A stretch of DNA of 64,000 nt from Pseudomonas sp. LS1212 (GCF_024741815.1 NZ_CP102951.1:4602001-4666000), one strand, 5' to 3'. Numbered from the stretch's first letter, positions 33,814-42,775 are shown. The notes: a model not told the origin generated them from the letters alone. Translations and numbers: made by a program.

Positions 33814-34473
33814 TCAAGCCGTAGGTGGGGTAATCCGATAGGCGCAGCGGCGCGAATTGCTGAGCATGTGCTCGACCCGCTCCACCCGCGCCTGCAGTGC
33901 TTGCTCGAACACTGACAGTTCCGCGCGACAGAATCCCTGGCACGCCGTGGCAGCGGCACAGATCGGGCAATGGTTTTCGACCAACAGCAGGCTGCCATCG
34001 GGCTGCTCGCTGAACTCGGCCATATACCCTTCGCGCGTGCGTATGGCCACCAGGCGGGCGACACGCTCGCGCAGGTCTGTGGCATCCTCGAGTTCGCGCA
34101 CATAAAGATCGCGACTCTGTTGTTCACGCACATCGATCAAACGGTCGATGGCCTGCGGACCGAACGTCAACCGTACCGTCTCCAGCAGTTGCACGGTCAA
34201 TTCCGAATGGCTGTCTGGAAATCGCGCATGCCCGGCCGGCGTAAGCTGCCAGAGTTGCACGGGGCGCCCTACCCCTCGCGTTTGCGAGTGCGCCTGGACC
34301 AGGCCGCTGGCGGCCAGTTTGATAAACTGCTGACGTGCAGCTTCGGCCGTGGTACCCAATACCCCAGCGGCATCGGCGGCCTGCTGTGGGCCACGGGTCT
34401 TGAGCAAGTGCAGAAGGCGCTCGGAAGTCGACTGGGCGGACTCCCTGGAGTTTTCCAAGTTGTTTGTTGACAA
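33814..34473 (-). CDS. HTH transcriptional regulator with a C-terminal cysteine cluster
   Basis: About 219 aa. The N-terminal winged helix (RLLHLLKTRGPQQAADAAG, AARQQFIKLAASGLV) resembles DeoR/SufR-like regulators. The C-terminal part has C169-x2-C172-x5-C178-x3-C182 (HCPICAAATACQGFC), suited to bind an Fe-S cluster or Zn. The first possible codon is a TTG at 34471-34473; no ATG with a ribosome-binding site is present, probably because the deletion that beheaded the divergent MFS gene also removed its natural leader. It probably controlled that pump. Confidence 0.75.
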   Translation of the reverse strand: MSTNNLENSRESAQSTSERLLHLLKTRGPQQAADAAGVLGTTAEAARQQFIKLAASGLVQAHSQTRGVGRPVQLWQLTPAGHARFPDSHSELTVQLLETVRLTFGPQAIDRLIDVREQQSRDLYVRELEDATDLRERVARLVAIRTREGYMAEFSEQPDGSLLLVENHCPICAAATACQGFCRAELSVFEQALQARVERVEHMLSNSRRCAYRITPPTA

Positions 34474-34483
34474 AATATTCGGC

Positions 34484-35536
34484 CCTGGATTCGCGCTCTG
34501 CTACTCGATGATCCAGTTGGTCTTTGCCCAGCACCTTTGGCCCCGCGCCATGGCGCTGGTTTCCGCCATGTGGGGGGTTGCGACCCTGGTTGGCCCTGCC
34601 GTGGGTGGCGTCTTCGCCGAAATGGAGGCCTGGCGGGCAGCGTTCGGCAGCCTGGTCCCGGTCACCCTGGCCTATCTGCTGTTGACCTGGTCAATCCTGC
34701 CAGACCGTGACCCGGCACTGGAGCAAACCGGCAAGCTACCGATCGTGCAGCTTTTTTTGCTGGCCGCGGCCGTGTTGGCCATCTGCGCCGGCAGCGTCTC
34801 GTCGCAGCCGGTCTGGAACGGTGCCGGTATCGCTGTCGCAGGTCTGTTGGTGTACCTGCTGATTCGCTGTGAATCGGCCAGCGAAATCCGCCTGCTGCCA
34901 CGCGATGCCTTGCGCCCAGGCGCACCGCTTTTTACGCTGTACGCCACCATCGGCTTGCTGATCATTGGCATGACCGGCGAAATTTTCGTGCCCTACTTCC
35001 TCCAGACCCTGCACGGGCAGACACCGTTGATCTCCGGCTACCTGGCCGCGCTGATGGCGGCGGGCTGGACCTTCTCGGAAGTCATCAGCTCCGGCTGGAG
35101 GGAAAACGGCATGCGTCGGGCGATCATCAGCGGCCCGCTGATCGTGTTGATCGGCCTGCTGCTGTTGATGTTCACCACACCCCTCAACAGCGCTGGCGAC
35201 TGGCTGATCCTCGGCCCGCTGTGCCTTGGCCTGACCCTGGTTGGCTTCGGTATCGGCCTCGGTTGGCCGCACCTGCTGACCCGTGTGCTGGAGGTTGCCC
35301 CGCCACAGGATCAGGATGCCGCTGCCTCCTCGATCACCACCGTGCAGTTGTTCGCCACTGCCGTAGGCGCCGCACTGGCCGGCATGATCGCCAACCTCGC
35401 CGGGCTTAACGACCCCGCCGGCCTGGAAGGCACCGCCAATGCCGCGCGCTGGTTGTTCGCCGCCTTCGCCCTGGCGCCGTTGCTGGCGATCCTCACCGCC
35501 CTGCGCGCAGCGACGATTACAGCGCACAACACCTGA
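34484..35536 (+). pseudogene. MFS multidrug transporter lacking its N-terminal third
   Basis: The open frame begins GPGFALCYSMIQLVFAQHLWP and continues with MWGVATLVGPAVGGVFAE (motif C-like of DHA2 drug exporters), then ten or so helices to the stop at 35536. The first four or so helices and any start codon are absent. Sequence directly upstream belongs to the divergent regulator. One deletion seems to have removed the intergenic promoter and the 5' end of the transporter. The product would not be functional. Confidence 0.75.
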
Positions 35537-35640
35537 GCGATACAAACTGTACGGATCACTCTGTCGCCAGCTGTAACAGCGCAAATGCCGGGGCTGTGGC
35601 TCAATGAGGACTCTTCTCTGTTTTTGCCAAGGCTTCTGGT

Positions 35641-36543
35641 ATGTCTACCCGCGAAAACACCGGCATGGCCCTGGGCCTGCTCGGCGTGATCATTTTCAGC
35701 CTGACCCTGCCCATGACCCGCATCGTGGTGCAGGAACTCCATCCCCTGCTCAACGGCCTTGGCCGGGCCTTGCTCGCGGCGATTCCGGCCGCCGCCCTGT
35801 TGCTCTGGCGCCGGGAAAAGTGGCCGACCTGGGCGCAGATCAAAGGCCTGAGCCTGGTCGCTCTCGGGGTAATCCTGGGCTTTCCGGTTCTGTCGGCCTG
35901 GGCCATGCAGACCCTGCCGGCCTCCCATGGCGCGCTGGTCAACGGCCTGCAGCCGCTGTGCGTGGCGATCTATGCCGCCTGGTTGTCCCATGAACGCCCA
36001 TCCAGGGCCTTTTGGGCCTGCGCCGCCCTGGGCAGTGCACTGGTGTTGGCCTATGCCATGATCAGCGGGGCCGGCAGTATCCAGGCCGGAGACCTGTTGA
36101 TGCTGGCGGCCATTGCCGTAGGCGGTCTGGGTTATGCCGAGGGCGGTCGGCTGGCGCGGGAGATGGGCGGCTGGCAGGTCATCTGTTGGGCGCTGGTGCT
36201 GTCCACCCCCTTGCTGATCGGCCCGGTGATCTACCTGGCCCTGCAACATCAAGGCCCGGTGTCCATGCGTACCTGGTGGGCGTTCGGCTATGTCTCGATG
36301 TTTTCGCAGTTCATTGGCTTCTTCGCTTGGTACGCCGGTCTGGCCTTGGGTGGAATTGCTCGCGTCAGTCAGGTCCAGTTGCTGCAGATCTTTTTCACCA
36401 TCGCCTTTTCAGCCCTGTTCTTTGGCGAACACGTTGAACCGATTACCTGGTTATTCGCCGCCGGCGTCATCATGACCGTGGTGCTGGGGCGCAAGACCGG
36501 CGTGCGGCCCGCGCACGGCAGGACCTTGCTGCCCAAGGCCTGA
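35641..36543 (+). CDS. EamA/DMT-family inner-membrane transporter
   Basis: 300 aa, ten predicted helices in two EamA repeats, for example ALGLLGVIIFSLTLPMTRIV and GALVNGLQPLCVAIYAAW in the first half and GDLLMLAAIAVGGLGYAEGG in the second. Members export amino acids, metabolites or drugs. The start ATG lies 104 bp after the broken MFS gene. No substrate can be deduced. Confidence 0.87.
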   Translation: MSTRENTGMALGLLGVIIFSLTLPMTRIVVQELHPLLNGLGRALLAAIPAAALLLWRREKWPTWAQIKGLSLVALGVILGFPVLSAWAMQTLPASHGALVNGLQPLCVAIYAAWLSHERPSRAFWACAALGSALVLAYAMISGAGSIQAGDLLMLAAIAVGGLGYAEGGRLAREMGGWQVICWALVLSTPLLIGPVIYLALQHQGPVSMRTWWAFGYVSMFSQFIGFFAWYAGLALGGIARVSQVQLLQIFFTIAFSALFFGEHVEPITWLFAAGVIMTVVLGRKTGVRPAHGRTLLPKA

Positions 36544-36572
36544 ACAAGCGCAGGCGACAGCCGGCCGGACCT

Positions 36573-36851
36573 TCATGATGCAAGTTCCGCCTCAACCGCC
36601 GGGCGCTGAATCACCGGTTTGAGTGCAGCTCGGCGCAAATCGGAACCGGCACTCGGTAACTTGACCTCAGGGTTTGGCATGCCACTGGGAGACAATTCAT
36701 GGGTCATCTCGAATTCAGCCCGCACCGACCAGCCACAGGCTTCATTGGTGCATTGCAAGTAGGCAATGCGCAAAAAAATATGCCGCCCTTCACTGGTACG
36801 AATGCGCATGCGACTCAGGCAATGTGGGCAAACCAACTTATAGGTACTCAC
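36573..36851 (-). CDS. ogr: Ogr/Delta-type phage late-gene activator
   Basis: 92 aa from a GTG at 36851. The zinc-binding pattern CPHC (8-11) and C34-x4-C39 with RIRTS and LQCTNEACGWSVRAEFEMTHELS is that of the P2 Ogr/P4 Delta zinc-finger activators, which switch on late promoters of P2-like phages. The gene is intact. It is divergent from the CI-type repressor gene, as expected for a P2-like prophage regulatory segment, although nearly all structural genes are gone. Confidence 0.88.
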   Translation of the reverse strand: MSTYKLVCPHCLSRMRIRTSEGRHIFLRIAYLQCTNEACGWSVRAEFEMTHELSPSGMPNPEVKLPSAGSDLRRAALKPVIQRPAVEAELAS

Positions 36852-37113
36852 GCCTGCACCTCTTTACTTAAGCTGTCGTGCAAGAACATCGCTTCTCTAC
36901 AATTCGTATATCCCTGGCAACTTTTCATCCGCTGGGTGCTCTCCTGTAAGCTAATGAACGACACAAAGAAGGAAATTTCCTTCCCTCGTTTAAGAAAAAA
37001 CAACATTGCGATATATGTACCGATTGGTAGTGTTCAATATTGCAAAAAGTATCTACGCGAATCGAGTAAATATTTGCGACAAAGTACATCAATACATACG
37101 GGTAATACTCATT
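36852..37113. promoter_or_regulatory. AT-rich divergent region between ogr and cI
   Basis: 262 bp, clearly more AT-rich than the core genes, with several short dyads such as TTCAATATTG near 37028. It should hold the repressor promoter and operator sites of the prophage relic. No precise operator could be assigned. Confidence 0.4.
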
Positions 37114-37533
37114 ATGAGTAGCAAAGGATCTGCTGCAGTGCTGGCTCGATTGAAGCTAATCACCGACTCAAAGACCGATATGGCCTTGTCCATAATCCTT
37201 GGAATCAGCCCACAGACATTGAGTAGCTGGAAAGGACGCGAAAGCATTCCTTATGCAATTTGCATAGACATCGCTGAACAACACGGCATTTCTCTTGATT
37301 GGCTGTTGACCGGAACGGGCCCAAGGCTGCGCGAAGATCATCAAGCCTCATCGCCCATTGCTCCCGACAATGCATCCTGGGAAATCGAACTGTTGAACCA
37401 GCTGCGCGCCTTGAGCGAAGTCGACAAGCATTCGATCCAGCTGGCGGTTCAGGAGAAAAAGCGCATCCTCGACCTTGAACGCCGGCTGGAAGCCTTGACC
37501 AGCGCCTTGGCCCTGCGCACCCCATCGGCCTGA
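37114..37533 (+). CDS. cI: CI-type phage repressor
   Basis: 139 aa from the ATG at 37114. The N-terminal region matches the Bac_CI_repr helix-turn-helix (VLARLKLITDSKTDMALSII, GISPQTLSSWKGRESIPYAI, EQHGISLDWLLTGTGP). A linker and a helical C-terminus with a coiled-coil tendency (LDLERRLEALTSALAL) follow, in place of a peptidase domain. This short type is non-cleavable by RecA and resembles P2-like repressors. It is convergent with the holin gene. Confidence 0.85.
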   Translation: MSSKGSAAVLARLKLITDSKTDMALSIILGISPQTLSSWKGRESIPYAICIDIAEQHGISLDWLLTGTGPRLREDHQASSPIAPDNASWEIELLNQLRALSEVDKHSIQLAVQEKKRILDLERRLEALTSALALRTPSA

Positions 37534-37542
37534 ATGACTTGC

Positions 37543-37896
37543 TCATCGCCCGCCTCTCAAGCGCTGGAAAACTTCCCGCAGATCGGCACCGTCCAGCCAG
37601 ACCATGACTTTGATGCTGATGGGAATGACCACCACGGCGCCGACAAAGGCCGCTACACCGCTGGAAAGAAACGACGCCATCGATAGCACCAGCGGCGTGA
37701 ACAGATATCCCACCCCCGCTGATAACAGCAGCGATCCCATGCGCTGCCAGGCTTTGAGGCTTTGTCGGGTACTGGCCACCAACCAGGCGCCAAGCAAGGC
37801 ACCAAACAATGCATCGCCATTGATCAACGGAATGAAGGAAGCCAACCCCAACCCAAGATAAAGGCTGGAGATACTGGTAGAGGCAGGCTCAGTCAC
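37543..37896 (-). CDS. P2-like phage holin
   Basis: 117 aa from a GTG at 37896 with AGGAG upstream (MTEPASTSISSLYLGLGLASF). Three hydrophobic segments: ISSLYLGLGLASFIPLI, DALFGALLGAWLVAS and LLLSAGVGYLFTPLVLSMASF, then GVAAFVGAVVVIPISIKVMVW. This is the TEPASTS-type holin of Pseudomonas P2-like phages and tailocin-type elements. In P2 the order is L-X-Y; here holin (Y-like) follows gpL directly. No endolysin or tail genes follow, since the next gene is the convergent cI. Confidence 0.8.
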   Translation of the reverse strand: MTEPASTSISSLYLGLGLASFIPLINGDALFGALLGAWLVASTRQSLKAWQRMGSLLLSAGVGYLFTPLVLSMASFLSSGVAAFVGAVVVIPISIKVMVWLDGADLREVFQRLRGGR

Positions 37897-38308
37897 GACC
37901 ACACACTCCTGAGATTGCCGTAGTCGATCGGACCCGGCGACGCACCCCGTTCGGCTGGCAGTCGACAACCCGCAGATGCTGCTCAAGCTCCCTGCGAACC
38001 GAAGCGTCGATTGCTTTGCTATAGCAACTGAACAAAGAAGAACTCCGGTTTTCAGACCCACCGGACAGATCTTCCAGGCGTGCGTAGCCTTTGCCTCGCA
38101 ATACGGCACGCCATTTACCAAACTCCCGGTTGACCCGCTCAGCAGCACCGATGGCGGCGACCGCCAGCCGGGCATCACTGATGTCGTCGATACTGCCTAA
38201 CCTTGCGCGCAGTTCGTCGAGATCAATCCGTGGCCAAAAAGGATCTGGATTGATCGCTCGAAGCTGACCGTAGGCAGGATCGGGATAATTGTCATGCAGC
38301 GATTCCAT
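37889..38308 (-). CDS. Truncated P2 gpL-like head completion protein
   Basis: 139 aa from the ATG at 38308 (MESLHDNYPDPAYG). The part FWPRIDLDELRARLG through KWRAVLRGKGYARLEDLSG and SCYSKAIDASVRRELEQ matches P2 gpL. After LRVVDCQ the sequence becomes unlike gpL (QPNGVRRRVRST) and ends 8 bases into the holin gene, so the normal C-terminus and the tail gene X are missing. It is a deletion remnant even though the frame is open. Confidence 0.7.
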   Translation of the reverse strand: MESLHDNYPDPAYGQLRAINPDPFWPRIDLDELRARLGSIDDISDARLAVAAIGAAERVNREFGKWRAVLRGKGYARLEDLSGGSENRSSSLFSCYSKAIDASVRRELEQHLRVVDCQPNGVRRRVRSTTAISGVCGRD

Positions 38309-38380
38309 GCGCGAGTTTCCTATCTTCAAGGCACAGTGGTTGGAGAAAACGGCCTTCGATGTGGGCCGCAAAGTGTCCCT

Positions 38381-38620
38381 TCAGGCATGGGGCAACACCC
38401 CTTGCTCAAACGCTTTGAGCAAGGCCGCGGAACGTGTAGACACGGAGAATTTTTGACGGATGTTGCCGAAGTGAAAGTTCACGGTCGCTTCTGTGCAACC
38501 GAGAATTCGGCCAATTTCCCAAGAGGTTTTGCCTTGGGCGTACCAGCGCAATACTTCTTGCTCTCGCAGCGTTAAACGAACGGTCGTTAGGTGACCATCG
38601 TCCCTGATTGGTTGTGACAT
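38381..38620 (-). CDS. Stand-alone LuxR-type HTH protein
   Basis: 79 aa from the ATG at 38620, with GGGAG before it. Almost the entire protein is a GerE/LuxR DNA-binding domain: LTLREQEVLRWYAQGKTSWE, IGRILGCTEATVNFHFGNI and KFSVSTRSAALLKAFEQG. It most resembles the C-terminal half of quorum-sensing LuxR solos, but no autoinducer-binding domain is present and the upstream sequence does not encode one. It lies next to the prophage relic, so it may be a phage-associated regulator or a trimmed quorum regulator. Confidence 0.8.
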   Translation of the reverse strand: MSQPIRDDGHLTTVRLTLREQEVLRWYAQGKTSWEIGRILGCTEATVNFHFGNIRQKFSVSTRSAALLKAFEQGVLPHA

Positions 38621-38733
38621 CGTTTCCGGCTCCCTGTGAATCGCTCACAGGGAAAGTACTCAGGGCGCGGCGAGCGGACAACGAGAGCGGGTTGTAGGCA
38701 GTGAGGCGACAATTGCGCCCCATCCGCAGGTGT

Positions 38734-39951
38734 TCAGCCGAGCAAACCATCAGCCTTGAGCAGGGTTTCCAGGCAATGCTCCTCAATGGCGTAGAAGTCC
38801 TTGAGTGCCTGGATCTTCACCAACAGGGCCGATGGATCCTGTGGCTCGGCGCGCTTGACCGCCAGGATCATCTTGTTCTTGTTGGTATGTTCCAGCGAGA
38901 TGAACTCGAATACCTTGGTCTCATAGCCACAGGCTTCCAGGTACAGCGCACGGAGGCTGTCGGTCACCATTTCCGCCTGCTGGCCCAGGTGCAGGCCATA
39001 CTGCAGCATCGGCTTGAGCAGGCCCGGGCTCTGGATCTGCTGGCGAATCTGTTTGTGGCAGCACGGCGAACACATGATGATTGCCGCGCCGCAGCGAATA
39101 CCGGTATGGATGGCATAGTCGGTGGCAATGTCGCACGCATGCAGGGCGATCATCACGTCGATTTCGGCTGGCACCACCGTGCGCACATCCCCGTGCTCGA
39201 ACACCAGGCCTGGGTGTTCCAGCCGGGCCGCAGCGTTGTTGCACAGGGTGACCATGTCTTCACGCAACTCGACCCCGGTAACCTGCGCCTCGCGCTGCAG
39301 GCTGTTGCGCAGGTAGTCATGAATGGCAAAGGTCAGGTAGCCCTTGCCCGATCCGAAGTCGGCCACGCGCACCGGCTGCCCCTGGGCCAGCGCCGAAGTG
39401 CTCAGAGCGTGGGAAAACACCTCGATGAATTTGTTGATCTGCTTCCACTTGCGCGACATGGCCGGGATCAGTTCGTGCTGCTTGTTGGTCACGCCCAGAT
39501 CGGTCAGAAACGGTCGACTCAGTTCCAGGTAACGCTTTTTCTCCCGATCATGCCCGGCCGCCGGTGCTTCAGGGGTCTGCTGCGGCACATTGCGGTGCAG
39601 CATCGGCTTGCCCTTCTTGCTGAATTCCAGTTGCACCTCGTCGGTCAGGGTCAACAAATGGGCGTTGCGAAATGACTCGGGCAATAGCTCGGCAATCAAC
39701 GCCTGCGCCTCGGGCACCGGCAGGTTGCGCGTTATATCGCGGGTCTTGTAGCGGTACACGAAGGACAGACACGCCTGGTCCTTCACAGTGAGCGGCTTGA
39801 TAATCACCCGCTGCAGCTCCGCCTCACTACCGATATGGCGGGCCAGCACCAGCTTGATGAAGGCGTTCTGTTGCAGGCTGGTCTCGAGCAGCGCCAGAAA
39901 CTGCACGCGGTGATCCGGTGCAGGTTTGGCAGAGATGGCGGTAGCGGACAT
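38734..39951 (-). CDS. SAM-dependent methyltransferase (Methyltransf_32-like)
   Basis: 405 aa. A Rossmann methyltransferase core begins at VADFGSGKGYLTFAIHDYL (SAM motif I), followed by VTGVELREDMVTLCNNAA and DVMIALHACDIATDYAI. A CCHKQIR segment with paired cysteines is conserved in this group, related to eukaryotic METTL25/RRNAD1-like proteins. The N-terminal 140 residues form an extra domain. The substrate is unknown; RNA or a protein are guesses from the family. It marks the return to conserved genes and is divergent from bglX. Confidence 0.82.
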   Translation of the reverse strand: MSATAISAKPAPDHRVQFLALLETSLQQNAFIKLVLARHIGSEAELQRVIIKPLTVKDQACLSFVYRYKTRDITRNLPVPEAQALIAELLPESFRNAHLLTLTDEVQLEFSKKGKPMLHRNVPQQTPEAPAAGHDREKKRYLELSRPFLTDLGVTNKQHELIPAMSRKWKQINKFIEVFSHALSTSALAQGQPVRVADFGSGKGYLTFAIHDYLRNSLQREAQVTGVELREDMVTLCNNAAARLEHPGLVFEHGDVRTVVPAEIDVMIALHACDIATDYAIHTGIRCGAAIIMCSPCCHKQIRQQIQSPGLLKPMLQYGLHLGQQAEMVTDSLRALYLEACGYETKVFEFISLEHTNKNKMILAVKRAEPQDPSALLVKIQALKDFYAIEEHCLETLLKADGLLG

Positions 39952-40358
39952 GCGAAGGGTGCCTCAGGAATGCGGGGCGATCGCGGGGATCGCAATGGGC
40001 GCCATTTTAAGGGGTATGAAGGCCGAGGGCACGGGCAATTTCGCATACACACCTACTCCGCCTCGCTGACGAAGATCAGCATGCCGGTGCTGCCAACGGT
40101 GTGGTGCAGGTTCTGTTCGAGAAATTGTCGGCGGGCCAGGTTGGATGCACTCCCTCGATTCCCGTGACAACGGTGGTGGAGAGGCCCGTACGACCCCTAA
40201 TGCCCGGCACTTGAGGCATAATCGGTCGCCGCCGCTGGACCATGTCGGCCCAATCCGCTAAAAGACTGCCCCAGCAAATTACAACAATAGCCGCCCCCCC
40301 AACTTCGGCTGAACAGTATTGACCGTAGGTACTGTTGCAAGCCTTGAGAGTCGAATTC

Positions 40359-42653
40359 ATGAATAAGCTGTGTTTGCTGGGCCTGCTCGTCGGCCTGGCC
40401 AGTCACCCGGCCTTGGCCGACACCCCTGCCGAGCTGTTGAAGAACAAGAACGCATTCATCAGCGACCTGATGCAGCAGATGACGCTCGATGAAAAGATCG
40501 GGCAACTGCGCTTGATCAGCATCGGCCCGGAAATGCCCCAGCCGCAGATTCTGAAGGAAATCGCTGCCGGCCGGATCGGTGGCACGTTCAACTCCATCAC
40601 ACGTGCTGAAAACCGTCCGCTGCAGGACGCCGCGATCAAGAACAGCCGCCTGAAGATCCCGATGTTCTTCGCCTACGACGTGATCCACGGCCACCGGACC
40701 ATCTTCCCGATCCCCCTGGCGCTGGCTTCGAGCTGGGACATGGACGCCATTGCCCTGACCGGCCGCACCTCGGCAATCGAAGCCAGTGCCGATGGCATCG
40801 ACATGACCTTCGCGCCCATGGTCGACATTTCCCGCGACCCACGCTGGGGCCGCACCAGCGAAGGCTTCGGCGAAGACACCTACATGGTTTCGCGCATCGC
40901 CAAAGTCATGGTCAATGCCCTCCAGGATCAGACCGCCAGCTCGCCGACCAGTCTGATGGCCAGCGTCAAGCACTTTGCCTTGTACGGCGGCGTCGAAGGC
41001 GGCCGCGACTACAACACGGTCGACATGAGCCCCACGCGCATGTATCAGGTCTACCTGCCGCCCTACCGCGCCGCCATCGACGCCGGTGCCGGCGGGGTGA
41101 TGGTCGCGTTGAACTCGGTCAACGGGGTGCCGGCCACCTCCAATACCTGGCTGATGCAGGACCTGCTGCGCAAGGACTGGGGCTTCAAGGGTGTGACCGT
41201 GAGCGACCACGGTGCGATCACCGAGCTGGTCCGTCATGGTGTTGCCCGCGATGGCCGCGAGGCGGCGAAACTGGCGATCAAGGCCGGCATCGACCTGAGC
41301 ATGAACGACTCGTTGTATGGCCAGGAGCTGCCCGGCCTGCTGAAGTCTGGCGAGATCAGTCAGAGCGATATCGACAATGCCGTGCGTGAGGTCCTGGGCG
41401 CCAAGTACGACATGGGCCTGTTCGAGAACCCCTACCGACGCATCGGCATCGCCAGCGAAGACCCTGCCGACACCAATGCCGAAGGTCGCCTGCACCGTGA
41501 TGCGGCCCGCGCCGTGGCGCGCAAGAGCCTGGTGTTGTTGAAGAACGAGAACCAGACCCTGCCGCTGAAGAAGCAGGGCACCATTGCCGTGGTCGGCCCG
41601 CTGGCCGATGCCCAGATCGATATGATGGGCAGCTGGGCCGCTGCGGGCGTTCCTGCCCAGTCCGTGACCTTGAACGACGGCATTCGCAAGGCAGTCGGCG
41701 AAAGGGCACGGGTCATCTATGCCAAAGGCGCCAACCTCACCCACGATAAGGCCATCATCGAGTACCTGAACTTCCTCAACTTCGATCGCCCCGAGGTGGT
41801 GATTGACCCACGCCCGGCCAAGGTGATGATCGACGAAGCTGTCGCGGCCGCCAAACAGGCGGACGTCATCGTGGCGGCGGTCGGCGAATCGCGCGGCATG
41901 TCCCATGAGTCGTCGAGTCGTACCACGCTGGAGATCCCGGCCAGCCAGCGTGACCTGATCACGGCGCTGAAAGCCACGGGCAAGCCGCTGGTGGTGGTGT
42001 TGATGAACGGTCGTCCGCTGTCGCTGAGTTGGGAGCAGGAACAGGCCGATGCCATGCTGGAAACCTGGTTCAGTGGCACCGAAGGTGGCAACGCGATTGC
42101 CGACGTTCTGTTCGGCGACTACAACCCGTCCGGCAAACTGGCGATTACCTTCCCGCGTTCGGTCGGGCAAATTCCGACCTACTACAACCATCTGAGCATC
42201 GGTCGGCCGTTTACCCCGGGCAAGCCGGGCAACTACACCTCGCAGTACTTCGAGGAGCCCAATGGCCCGCTGTATCCGTTCGGCTACGGCTTGAGTTACA
42301 CCGACTTCAGCCTGTCGGAGCTGACGCTGTCGAGCCGATCGTTGAAAATGGGCGATAAACTCGACGCCAGCATCCGGGTGAAAAACACCGGCAAGCGTGA
42401 AGGCGAAACCGTGGTGCAGTTGTACATTCAGGACGTGACGGCCTCCATGAGCCGCCCGGTCAAGGAGTTGAAGAACTTCCAGAAAATCATGCTCAAGCCC
42501 GGTGAAGAGAAAATTGTTCACTTCACCATCGATGAGGAAGATTTGAAGTTCTACAACACCCAGCTCAAGTTCGCTGCCGAGCCAGGTGAATTCAATGTAC
42601 AGGTGGGCCTGGATTCCCAGGCAGTGAAGCAGCAGAGTTTCGAGTTGCTTTAA
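40359..42653 (+). CDS. bglX: Periplasmic beta-glucosidase (GH3)
   Basis: 764 aa with a signal peptide (MNKLCLLGLLVGLASHPALA). The GH3 N-terminal TIM barrel has KHFALYGGVEGGRDYN and the nucleophile Asp in GVTVSDHGAITELVRHG. The (alpha/beta)6 domain includes AVGESRGMSHESSSR, with the acid/base region. A C-terminal fibronectin III-like domain ends the protein (PVKELKNFQKIMLKPGE). It hydrolyses beta-glucosides and cello-oligosaccharides in the periplasm. Full length, with a REPIN just after the stop. Confidence 0.95.
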   Translation: MNKLCLLGLLVGLASHPALADTPAELLKNKNAFISDLMQQMTLDEKIGQLRLISIGPEMPQPQILKEIAAGRIGGTFNSITRAENRPLQDAAIKNSRLKIPMFFAYDVIHGHRTIFPIPLALASSWDMDAIALTGRTSAIEASADGIDMTFAPMVDISRDPRWGRTSEGFGEDTYMVSRIAKVMVNALQDQTASSPTSLMASVKHFALYGGVEGGRDYNTVDMSPTRMYQVYLPPYRAAIDAGAGGVMVALNSVNGVPATSNTWLMQDLLRKDWGFKGVTVSDHGAITELVRHGVARDGREAAKLAIKAGIDLSMNDSLYGQELPGLLKSGEISQSDIDNAVREVLGAKYDMGLFENPYRRIGIASEDPADTNAEGRLHRDAARAVARKSLVLLKNENQTLPLKKQGTIAVVGPLADAQIDMMGSWAAAGVPAQSVTLNDGIRKAVGERARVIYAKGANLTHDKAIIEYLNFLNFDRPEVVIDPRPAKVMIDEAVAAAKQADVIVAAVGESRGMSHESSSRTTLEIPASQRDLITALKATGKPLVVVLMNGRPLSLSWEQEQADAMLETWFSGTEGGNAIADVLFGDYNPSGKLAITFPRSVGQIPTYYNHLSIGRPFTPGKPGNYTSQYFEEPNGPLYPFGYGLSYTDFSLSELTLSSRSLKMGDKLDASIRVKNTGKREGETVVQLYIQDVTASMSRPVKELKNFQKIMLKPGEEKIVHFTIDEEDLKFYNTQLKFAAEPGEFNVQVGLDSQAVKQQSFELL

Positions 42654-42690
42654 TTGAATGCTGCTGGCAAACCCGCTCCTTCCGTCCACT

Positions 42691-42775
42691 GTGGGAGCTG
42701 GCTTGCCAGCGATGCTGGCGACGCGGTCTGTCTACACCAGCGAGGTGATGCCATCGCTGGCAAGCCAGCTCCCAC
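42691..42775. repeat. REPIN: two inverted REP sequences
   Basis: Two 24-base arms, 42691-42714 and 42752-42775, are exact inverse complements, with a 37-bp spacer. The arm contains the GGGAGCTGGCTTGCC core of Pseudomonas REPs, also present between tctC and tctB. A further partial copy lies at 42664-42679. REPINs are spread by RAYT transposases; none is in this window. Confidence 0.92.

Noticed and set aside
40197..42689. Long open frame (830 codons) on the minus strand across bglX
   Set aside because: It mirrors the codon pattern of bglX, has no family-like motifs and lacks a ribosome-binding site. Long antisense frames are usual in high-GC Pseudomonas genes.
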